This document shows positions 54,001 through 64,000 of a stretch of 64,000 nucleotides of DNA, one piece after another. The DNA lies in NCBI RefSeq assembly GCF_964199755.1, contig NC_133903.1, positions 1,617,001 to 1,681,000 on the forward strand. The letters are read 5' to 3'. How positions within the stretch are numbered: the stretch's first letter is position 1; each line of letters begins with the position of its first letter. Under the pieces are notes generated by a model. It was not told the origin of the DNA, did not search any database, and was given only the letters and a program-made list of their open reading frames with translations. The position numbers and the translations under genes are program-made. The stretch comes from Larus michahellis (Eukaryota > Chordata > Aves > Charadriiformes > Laridae).

Positions 54001-57000
54001 CCTTCACGGCAGTGAATTGGGCCTGGGCCTGCCCCATAAGGGATCTAAGGATCGGGGCCAAGCCCCGCGTGGGGCTCCCCTTGGGTCTGCTGGGCCAAAT
54101 CCCATCTGCCCTGGTCCGCAGGGGCGGAGGGAGCGGAGGGGTCTGTCAGCCGGGAGAGGTCACGGCGGCAGGCGCCCGGAGCAGCCGGCCCTCCTCTGCC
54201 CCGGGGACAGGAGCAGAGCGCGGCTGAGAGCCGCTTTCTAAGAGAAAACTACACAAGATAGATTTCCCTGGGCCATCTATTCTTGCTGTCCTTCCTCAGA
54301 CGGAAACAAAGGCAACACCACAAATAGGGAGGGTGACATTTAGCTGAAGAAAAAAGCAAGATGAACTAAGCTGCTAATTATACCTCCCGTACGAAGACAA
54401 AAGACGTTTTCCAAAGTAACTAAATATTGTACCTTTATCCATAATTAGGACAGGATATCGCCAGAGTGGAACATGAAGGTAAGAAGACAAAGACAGGGAG
54501 AGAGGGGTTTTTTATAGCTTTTTTTTTTTTTTTTTTAAAGATCGTTAAAATTGCCACCAGAAATATGCTGAAAAAGACAAGTTTGTGGGCAGAAGCACCA
54601 CAGAATGAGGAAGAAATGCCACAGGAAGGAAGGAGAGTAATTCTAGGAGTAAACAGCTACTTTTAGAAAATACCATCTGTCCTGAATAGGAGTTTGCCAT
54701 ATATTGTGACTCAAAAGGCTTCTTCCCTGAATTCCCAGCTCTGGCTTCGTTAAAAGTTGAAAACCTTAACCTGCCCCAGATCAGGTCACATCCCGTGACT
54801 AATGTGTACCTTCATCCGGAGCCAAAAGTTACCGGGTAGGAAAATCTCCAGTTCCAGATTTCGTCTTGATTCCTCCTGTGATGCCCTGACATCGCTGCAT
54901 TTTTCCACCTCGATTTTTCCATCTATGGAAACTCGCAGGACCTGTCTGCCTCGGGAGGCGCGCGCGTTCTCACCTGCTAATGCCTGTGGAAGACAAAGCA
55001 GTACGTAAACAGCAGGAGCCATGTCGCAGTAGGTGTGAAAAATCTGATATTGCTTAAAATCAAAGTTGGCAGGACACGGACAACAGGAGTAGAGCAGGTC
55101 ACCTCCGCCTTTTCCATGGAAAAGAGCCCGGGATGTCTAAAACGCACAGAGAAATGAACTATTTTAGGTAATGGAAGGAAAAATACATTAATGAGCAGCT
55201 TTGCAAGTCATTTATACTCAATCTTCTAATTATCCACAAACATTGGAGGTGGGAAGTTGTCTTCTGAAATATGTTATTCTCCATCAAAGATTGCTTTCTT
55301 CAGGGCTTTCTGTGATATCAGTAGGAAATCAGAAAATAAGAGGGAAAACAATTAATAGATATAAACATCAATCAGGCTGGAAAACAGGCCAAATGGGTTT
55401 GATCCTTTGAGGGAAGGAGGCAGGCTTTCATCGCTAAGTCCTAGGCAACTCCTAAAGGATGAAGAACTGAGCAGCAAAGGGGAAAAGAAAAAGAGGCAGA
55501 TCCAGTTGCGGATTACACGGGAACAAGCTTAGCAGAGACTGTCCCCAAATGGCCTTGCCAGGGAGAGAGGCTTTTTACCTTACATTTTCCCCAGGAAGAC
55601 TTCCCTTTGGATAATAAAACTGTGCTGGGGACAAAACCAAGCAGGAACACCCCAGCCAAAGAGTTGTCTTGGGTCCGACCAGCGACGGTTCCCACCCCAC
55701 GCGGGGGACGGTCACTGTCCCCTCCCCTTTGTACAGAGGAGCCCACGTCGCTGGTGCCTCTCGCCACCCACCTGAGCCAGCAGCAGAGGAGGGACACGAG
55801 TGCCTAAGGGGGGTACACCACGTCGGAAGTCTTCCACGGTTTATTCTGAGTTACTGCAGTTTTTAACGGCGCCCTTTGTGCGTGATCTTGATGGGGAGGG
55901 AGAAGATCATGCTTTGGGGAGCTGGTGGACACTGATGCGGACATTCAAAGCCAGATGTCCATGGAGATTCTCCAATTGCTTCCTGTCAGCCACCCCGCTC
56001 TTACTTCTTCCCGCAGGTCTGGAATATGAACAGGCAGCATCCACACCGTGGCAGAGACGTAGCGCACACACTTTATTATTGTATAAACACCGTTTATCCC
56101 CTCCTGCAGTCTCCCGCGGAGTGGAAGTGACAAACCCCAACCTGCCACAGCCTGCTCTGGAACACCAGCCTACCGGAGAGATTCCCTATTTCAGCACGGG
56201 TAGGAAGAGGGAGGGAAGCTTCAGGGAGCCAGGCTGCTCTCAATTAGCGGTTATCTCCAGCAGCGTGTCTGATTAATGGCTGCGCCTCACACTGTGCCTA
56301 TATAATAGGTGCGGGGAAGGTGCTTTAAAAGCGCTTTGCTCCTAATTACTGTGGAGACTGAAACGGTGGGTCTCTCTCGTTACAGTAAACATCTTCCCTG
56401 TCCTTCTCCCAGCCGAGGTCTATGCAAGCGCCAGGGCTGGCCGGGGCGAGCAGACCACGCCGGGCGGGAGGAAGCACGGCAGGTACAGCTGGCTGGGGCC
56501 AGCAGGAGCCTGAGCACCGTGGACTTGAGGAAAGTTGTGTGCTGCCATCAGCGCTGAGCGTTCTCACCGCAGGGGACCTCATGCCCTGCACCAGAGTCTT
56601 TCTGCCTTCATGGACCAGAGTCCAGCTTTTTTGGAGCTGATCCTCAAGGTATGGCAGCATCTGTCGTGCCGAGCACAAGCCTTCCTGGAGCTACAGAGAG
56701 CTCTACGTGTTGGTGTAACGCATTAGCACTTAGAACATCTCACTTCAGACCCAGCTCGCGGCTGAACTGCAGTCCCATTCCCTATCCTGCCACAGACAGA
56801 GACTTTGGACAAGTCCCTTTAGTGTGTCTGCAGCAGAGCTAAACCGTACTCACATACTTGTGTCTTGGGGTAGCTCAGCTGAAGCATGAACAGCTGCATT
56901 GCACAACTCACCTTCTGTGCCTTGATGCCCCAACTTCTCAAGAGCTTGTCTGCTCAGCTTCTGGCTTACAGGGACCTGCGATGTGCCATAACTCTTTCCC

Positions 57001-60000
57001 AGTGAGTTACAGGGAAACCTTGTCTTTACTTCCAAGGGAACGCATTGGAAGATCACTTCAAACTCGGGCAACTTCAGCCTGCATCCTGGCTCCACGGGAG
57101 GAAAGGGAGCAGCACAAGTTCCTCTCCCTCAGCCTGCAGGACTCAGCAAGCCCCGGCTGAGCACACACCACCACAGCTGGGCAAAGTGGGACCTCATGGT
57201 GGTGGGCAGGAGGCAGGGACCCAGATTCACCTTTTGGTTCAGTCTGCTGAGAAAATGGCCTTATACTCAGTGGACAATTTGCTTCACGCCAGTTCTAGTT
57301 TAGCATCTGCAGAGCTCTCTCTCCCACCTATGTATCAACAGGTCTTTGGGGCTGGTTTGGGTGTTAGGACACCCTGGGGTGACTTTCAGGCCAGACCAGT
57401 CTGCTGAACTGGTTTCAGCCATATGGGTCCCTGGCACATCAGGGAGAGATGAGAATGACATCCCGGCCACCAGGCAGCTCCTTGGCTTCGGGCATAAAGA
57501 CGCAGATATGACTAGTCACCAGCCACGAATCTGGAGACCTTTTCAGAAAAGTCACTCTACCAGCACCAAACCCATGGCTGTGCTATGAACAGGAATGCAA
57601 CAACATTTCCCAATCACAGCTGAATTAGAAGAAAATTACACTCAATTCATGGCTGTCTGGGTGACCTATTCTAAACCTTGCTCCCCTCTCCTCCTTTTCA
57701 GTAAGTTCACTTAATCGCGCATTCACTGCAAAGTAAAGAAAGGTTTTAAAGTACATTTACCTTGTAAAAATATCAAATCTTCTTTAGAAATGAGCACTGG
57801 TGAATTATGAATGAAGGCATGCAGTGCTGAAAGTCCCTGCTTATACATTTTTAAGTGTAGCCTTTCACTTCTGATAATGCTTTAAAAAACCCACTGGACT
57901 GGAGCTTACAGTCTATCGCGAAGACCAGCCGTATCGTCACCACCGCGCTCCCCGCTCCGAGGAGCTCCCAGCTGCTCTGGTCGTGCCGTCTCCCCTGCAG
58001 CCCGGAGGAGAGGCCAGCAGGGCTGAGCAAGGCCACGTCAAAGGGCAGGAGAGGAGGAATTCACTGTAAGTAGCAATTATACACCGGGAAGGGAAATGTA
58101 AAGATTAAAAAATAAATTAAAAAAAACCCAAAACCCAAAAACCAACAGCACAAAAATTCACACAGACGGATTTCCAGCACCAGAGCTCTTATCGTGACGC
58201 TTTGCGGGGCAGGGTGGGCGCTGGTGTGGCCGTGCCCAGCCCCACTAAGGGATGTCCACAGGCGTCTCTCCAGCTCCCCAGAGCCGGGCACCGCCGCAGG
58301 TTTGACGTCCCCATGCCCAGTGGTGGCACGGTGACCTGTTGGAGGGGTGCTGGGGGACACGCGTTCCCTCGGAGGACAGGGTGAGCTGCTGCAATGTGTG
58401 GGAAGGATCCTTTCGGTGCGGTTCGGAGCCCAGGGCGAGGTTGTGCCAACACAGCTGCGTGGACCCAGGCGGTGGCTGGGTCGGTGCCAGCGCTGGAGGT
58501 CCTCAAATACTCACGGGTGCTGAGTGGCCTAAAAAATGTCTCAGGGCTCTGCTTTGCAAACATTCTTATTTTCTTCTGCAGAGTAAGAGACCTACCAAGT
58601 TTGAGATAAGACGCCACTGAATTTAAGTTAGGTGGAGAAAGGGGGAGAAGAGAACCCCCGGCTTGTCCTTCCCTCTCACGCACTGGCTCTGCCGGCCCTT
58701 GTCCAGAGACAATTCTCATTACTTCGGAGTTAAAGGCCAGGAGGGAACCTTAGACCTGATCTCAACCTGATCTTCCGTACGTCAGCGTTTCGCCAGTATC
58801 CCCGGCCTGAGCCCAGGAATTATCTGACCGAAGCAGTTACCTGAAAGGCAGCTACAGGTGATTTGAAGCCACGAGGAAGTGTGACGTGCTTCACTTGCCA
58901 GCTTCTCCTGACGCCCTCCACTTAGCGTGGGCGCCTTCTCTCCAGTCTGAGCGTCTCACTTTGCTCTGCCCTTCTTCACCATATTATATATATCCTGCAG
59001 TCGCGTTCCCTTGCAGCCTTCCCTTCAGCTAAGCTCTTTCCCTTCGGCAGCACCAGTCTCTTCCGAGCTCCCATCAGCACTCCCAAACCCTCCAACACCT
59101 GAACAGCCGTCACTGGCACCACGGGTGCTTGAGCAGAACCAAAATGACCTTCTCCCACCTACCTACTCTCCGGTCCAGCAATCAGACCACATCTAGGCAA
59201 ATATCAACTTTATAACTTAGACCTTATCTAGAAAATCCGTTTTCTATTTGTTTAGCATTAATTATAGTCATGTCCATGCATTTTACCTTCATAGGATTCA
59301 CTATCCACCTCTTGGTCCCCATGACGTCCCACCAGCGGGAACGGCTGGCCCCATCCAAACGCCGATGTAGCAGTACCATCCTTCTAGTCCTGGATTTTAC
59401 CACATTCAAGCTGCCCAAAAATGAATTCTCACGGGCAGGAGACTTCCTTGGCTGATTCTTCTGGGATGCTTAGTGGCGAGAATAATTAAGTCTGATTTTT
59501 TCATTAGCAGATGATGCCTAACATCGTCCCAGCTGGTGGACCAGGAGGTGCCAGCCAAGCTCATGTGAGAAGAGAGCTTCCCAAATCCAGAAGGGATCTG
59601 TTGGATACCTCTCCCTTTCCCATGGCTGTGTCAGCTTCAGTGTCTCCACCTAAGAGTAGGCCTGTGATGTTGCTAGGATATGTTTTTGCTTAAAACCAAA
59701 CATCTTTTTTATTTTCCTTCCTGTTTGGGATTTTTGGATCTGTATCTCCCCCTCACAGTCATTTTCTGGACCAAATGAGCCCCAGTTTGTGTCGGCTGCT
59801 GCCCATTCCCACACACACTCTTCCTCAGGTGGGGTGTGCTGCTTTTTTCATTCTAGATGGAGCATTTGTTTCATCAGTGACTCAAAAGTGGGCTTTCACC
59901 TCAGATTGCTGCCTTCTGCCTCAAGTGGAGTTTTCACATTTTAAGAATTGGCAGGTTTTTACTCCCATTTTCTTTCCTCCTTTTTTTTCTTTTTTGAATC

Positions 60001-60216
60001 GGTTCCACTTGACAGCGATCCGCTTTGTGAAATATCTCCTTTGCAGCACGGCGTATACGTGGCTGGTTTTGTTTGCTAAAAATTTTTAGTCATCAACCTG
60101 GGGTTCTGAGCTCTAAATACCCACAACCATCCAACGAGGTCTCCTCCTCAGCTCCGCGATATTCCCCGGCCCGACCCCGAAAGCGCTGTGCATTCCCTGA
60201 CACAGACGCCTGGGTT

Positions 60217-60235
60217 AAAAAAAAAAAAAAAAAAA
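60217..60235. repeat. A19 homopolymer
   Basis: A run of 19 A followed by ttaaaaatc. It has no adjacent SINE or retrocopy body that I can recognise, so it is reported as a simple repeat. Confidence 0.9.
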
Positions 60236-60359
60236 TTAAAAATCAAATAGAATGGTTTAGTTAGAACTTAATGTGCAAATAAATAGCTCAAGGTACAATA
60301 CGGTACGGTGCACCGGGTTTTAGGAAATGTGTATATACCGTATTGGATCCGGCTCTCCT

Positions 60360-60860
60360 CCCAACACCGGAGGGAAGTGCCAGCAGCGCGCTGCTCCAGC
60401 TCCCCGTCGGTGGCAACGTGCCCCCCTGGAAACGCCATTAAGGAAAAAATCTCTGCCCAGAAAAAGGGAGAAACCCCGATCGCAGCGAATTCCAGCCCGC
60501 GCTCCAATGCGTTATCAGAGCGCGCCATCTAGAGGGCGGCGGCGGCATCGCCAGCTCCCAGCCGGGGGCACGGCGCGGCCGAGGCGGTTCTGCTCCCGCC
60601 CCGCGGGAAACGTTCCCGCCTCCCCCCTGCCCCCTCGCCGCCGCCGGGGGCTCCGCAGGAACCCGCGCTGTAGGCAAGATTTCCCTGGCTCTGGGCGAAC
60701 TGCTGTGGAGGTGCCCAAAGCGAGGGGCTGCGTGTCCCGGGGGCGGGAAGCCTTCCAGAGCCGTAACCCGAGAGGGCGACGCTTCCCACCCCTTGGCACC
60801 GGGCTCTTCCTTCGAGCCGTTGTTATCGGGGTCGCTGGGAATCAGCCTTTCCACGGTACG
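60360..60860. promoter_or_regulatory. CpG island, candidate promoter or insulator of an unidentified transcript
   Basis: About 500 bp of dense CpG DNA, including gggcggcggcggcatcgcca, gcacggcgcggccgaggcgg and ctcgccgccgccgggggctc, is flanked on both sides by AT-rich DNA. It also holds several GC-box-like ggcgg/ccgcc elements. No first-exon coding sequence is recognised on either strand, and both strands are open by composition. The sequence cgccatctagagggcggcgg at about 60523-60542 loosely resembles a CTCF core. Direction of any transcript cannot be decided. Confidence 0.5.
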
Positions 60861-63800
60861 ACGTATACAGACCTCTCTCATTTCTTCTGCTTACATATTT
60901 ATTTTTTTATTTTTTTTTTTAAACGCATATCCTCCCCCTCTCTGCATGAAAGCCGACTGCGATCGCGCACGGCTGTAGCCGGGCAGACCACCACCTGGAG
61001 CCAGCGGTTGCACGTGGGCTCTTACTAAATTCACATTAAGCTTGAGAGCGACCTCTTATTCAGCCGGGCAAATATTTCCTGGCTTGCTTTGTGACAACTG
61101 ACTGATCAAACCATTAATCAGTTTCTTATTAGGTTATTAGCACATACTACTGTATTAATCGATGCACTGTTCAGAGGAGGGTGAATGTTTTTGCCAGGGT
61201 ACGTAGTGATTCATGAAATCTTAGCTAGCGCTGGTCAGCCATGAAGCAAACCCCACTCTTAAACACCGTGACAGCTGGAGAATGTTTATCTTTCAAAGAG
61301 GAAAAAATCCGTTCCCAGTCCGTGGACCACTTTGCTAGAAAGGCGGGCATCTAGTGGGAGAGTGGGAAAATAATTCTCTTATTGACTTGTTGCGTTACCA
61401 GCCGATGGCCGTCGGGTGCTGCGCAGCTGGGGGAGCACTGGGACGCTGCTGCCAATGGCAGGGGATGACTCAGGGAGCGGAGGCGCTTGGCAGAGCCACC
61501 GATTTCTGCCTCCAAAGCGCAGGTCCACGTGATGTCTCAGACATCCGGCAAGAGATGAGTCCAGGCTCAGCCTTCCCATCGGATAATAAATAAATCATTA
61601 ATGAAATTAATTAAGTAAAAATCCTGGACTACTACAAAATTGTTTGAAATAAGCCTAGAGACTGAGGCAAGAAACTGGCTGATGTACAAATATCTGCACA
61701 TAGACAACGTCTCCGCGTTATTTCTAATGCGACCAGCCCAACGGCAAGAGGTTGGGCACGTAGGAAGAAAATGTACAACCTACAGGGCCAGAACAGTGAG
61801 GGCCGCCCCCATTTTGCAGTTTAATGACTTTTAGCATCACGCTCACCTTTGCAGGACCTTGACCCTCCTCCTCTCCCCGGGGAGCACAGCACAGAAGCCG
61901 AGTTAAGTCTTTAAATGTGTTTTGCACAAAAAGTCCTTGCCGCTTGGCTCTCCGGGGGAGAAAAGGCGTGAATATGGACCATGAAGTTTTTGAGGCAGCT
62001 GTGCTTGGAAATGGTCTCTCTAATGGTTTAGGGCGTAATGAAACCAAGCAGGCAGCGTCGGGGGGCTTTCCCTCCAAGGGATTAAGGGGGGTTTGACCCC
62101 GAGCAGTGAACAGCAGCTGACCCCGAAGGAATATACGGCGTGGGAGCCCCCACTCCTGCTCTCCCTGCCATGCCCGGTGCTCTCCCCTTACTCACACTTG
62201 GATGAGGCTGTTGGGGTCCCCCCGACAAGCGCGGGTGACAGAGCTGGCAGGGAGGCAGAGGGCAGTGGCACTGCCGCAGCGGTGCTTCCCCACCAGGTCC
62301 CCGTGTCCTGCCAGATCCCGGTGCTCCACCGGCAGCATCCTGATGCCGTGGGCTGGGATACAGCCAAACCCTTTCAGGGGACATTACCGTGGTGACAACC
62401 TGCTCCCGCATCGCAATACTGCCAGTTTCTGAATGCACTTTGATAGCACAACTTGAAGTCAAATTGCTGTTGATAACCTCGTGTAACACAGGTCTTACAA
62501 TGATTTCATGTGAAATAACCCTTGAACGGCTAATCCTTCATAAATGTCACATCTCGCCTTCTGCAGGACCTGTGGATTGCCTTTCCCGTTGCAGATGGAG
62601 GCCAGCAGGAGCTGCTTCTTGTGAAGCTGCCGGATCCGTCCCCGTGAGCCCTCGTTCCTGTTCCAACATGTCACCGTTTCCCCCCCATCACTTCTCCCGT
62701 CACGGCACAGCTCATGCCATCGAGCACCTTTGCACAGGAGAGCCGACGCCAGCGCCAGGTGACGGGATGAGAAGGCTTTTCAGACGGGTACTCTTACGCG
62801 AAGGTGTTGTCCTTCCCTTAGACGCCCCAAGGACACTCAGAGGTTTCCCCACCCACCCCTCATCTGGTCACAAAATACATCGACGAGCTGCGAGACGGAT
62901 GCATTTGTAGGACTGGGATTGCTCAGTTTTACCCTGTCCTAAGGAAAACTGGGGACATCCCTTGAAATCTGTGAATGGTTGCTCTCCTTGACTTCCAAAT
63001 AAAGATTAAGCTCTAAATTGCCCAAATCAGATACGAATGCATCGGGGTTGGAGCCAGGCGACAAGCTCCAGACCCAGACTCCAGCAACCAAAAATAACCT
63101 TGGGAAACAATCTCCTAAACTCCAAGTTTTAATCAAGAACATGTCCATCCCCACCCATATTCCAGGGGAATGGATCTAAATACATCTCTGGCTCTCTACT
63201 TGATGCTGTTCAACCCCGTATCAAACAAACATAAATTGTTGCGATGCCTTTTTTTAGAAGTTTTCCCCACAAAAGCTAGCAAGGGATGCAGAGACCCTTA
63301 ACCACAAAAAGGCTGAGATGAATTCTGCGTGCTCCAAATTTAGAGATATTTGGATCCAAGATTTCTATTGCGTTCTGCTTCAAAATGCAAGTAAGAGTTC
63401 ATGGTTCAGACAGCCCTTCCATGATCCTCTCATCCCGGTGTCTGATTTTAACTTATTAAATAAAACAAACGGAAAGAAGTGTTCTCTGCCCAAGCTCAGT
63501 TACTGCAGAATAATTCCAAAGCACATTGTATGACCCACAAAACTCCCATGCTCCAGTTTCCTCGGCTGCCAGCAGACATCTCCGCAGGCTGTGCCAGAAC
63601 AGGATTCCCTGCTTATTTTAAGGGATAATTCGGCTGCTTCGCATCCCGCTTCCTAGAAATCCTACTTCCACCCCAACGTCCTTTGTCAATACCGACGCAT
63701 CTCTCCACACCTCAGCCATTTGAGAGGTTGTTTCTGTTCGTAGGCTGCATCTGCAGTACGAATCGCCTTCAGCAGCGCAGGGCGCGATGGCAGGTAAGAG

Positions 63801-64000
63801 GCTGCTCCAAGCCTTTCCCAATTATGCTGAATAAACCCCAGCAGGAGCCACCGGGCCCGGCTAAGCCAGCAAAGCGCCGTGCCTGCTGTCCTGCAGTCGC
63901 ACACCGCGCTGGAAAAGGCGGCTCGCACCCGGGGCTGCTTCTGCGGCTCATTCTGGCACGTGCCGGGTGTTGCTCGGCTGGGTTAACGCTGGGGACATGA
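60861..64000. other. Intergenic sequence to the window end
   Basis: No gene or intact repeat is recognised. A T-rich tract lies just after the CpG island (60899-60921). The rest is mixed-composition unique DNA. Short open frames on both strands show no family features. Confidence 0.5.

Larger units (their letters stand above)
50166..60359. other. Intergenic sequence
   Basis: No gene is supported in these 10 kb. I see a 41-bp tandem duplication at 51011-51085, T runs at 52890-52904 and 54519-54536, an A run at 60217-60235, and CpG-richer patches at 52960-53110 and 54050-54235. The stretch at about 56690-57590 has a different texture (CAG/CTG-rich, few AT blocks) and could be an old repeat, but I cannot assign it to a family. 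Confidence 0.5.

Noticed and set aside
54786..55022. 78-codon minus-strand frame with a cttccacag-like acceptor and a gtaact after acceptable exon-like sequence
   Set aside because: It looked briefly like an exon of a secreted protein because of a hydrophobic start, but it matches no family I know (including PDGFA, the expected neighbour) and has no partner exons nearby.
60217..60240. A19 run as the tail of a processed pseudogene or SINE
   Set aside because: The upstream sequence contains no recognisable mRNA or SINE body, so it is kept as a simple homopolymer.
60327..61028. 233-codon + strand frame and overlapping minus-strand frames in the CpG island
   Set aside because: They are Arg/Pro/Gly-rich frames on both strands of a CpG island. 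GC-rich DNA lacks stop codons, and no family resemblance is seen.

Overview
The window reads as bird nuclear DNA. It holds at least nine 5'-truncated CR1 LINE copies or fragments, the dominant avian retrotransposon, several with the typical 3' end of short ATTCTATG-like repeats. Its one clear gene is a vertebrate gene with short exons, canonical splice sites and a long 3' UTR. I cannot name the species from the sequence.

The gene is the 3' half of FAM20C, the Golgi casein kinase (secretory-pathway protein kinase), on the + strand. Seven coding exons (28461-28553, 30267-30382, 38738-38918, 39522-39631, 41197-41278, 41370-41429, 42206-42458) join in frame without a break. They encode 297 residues, equivalent to human residues 289 to 584 (exons 4-10 of 10). 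They carry the metal-binding Glu, the catalytic Asp and the DFG-like Asp. A 3' UTR runs to an AATAAA at 43324. I did not find exons 1-3, which encode the signal anchor, the propeptide and the ATP-binding lysines; they probably lie upstream of base 1, so bases 1-28460 are best read as intron 3. The intron after exon 4 has a GC donor in place of GT.

Layout: 1-28460 is intronic, with four CR1 copies, microsatellites and AT-rich unique DNA. 28461-43350 is the FAM20C 3' half; its 8.4 kb intron 5 holds a head-to-head CR1 pair and a decayed CR1. 43351-64000 is intergenic, with one old CR1, short tandem repeats, and a strong CpG island at about 60.36-60.86 kb that may be the promoter or insulator of an unidentified transcript.

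No second protein-coding gene, tRNA, rRNA, CRISPR array or bacterial-type operon is supported. The other open frames are mostly short, lack recognisable domains, and lie in GC-rich or repeat DNA. I found no convincing novel biological system. The observations most worth checking are the GC-AG intron, a possible intronic polyadenylation site in intron 5, the inverted CR1 pair, and the orphan CpG island.
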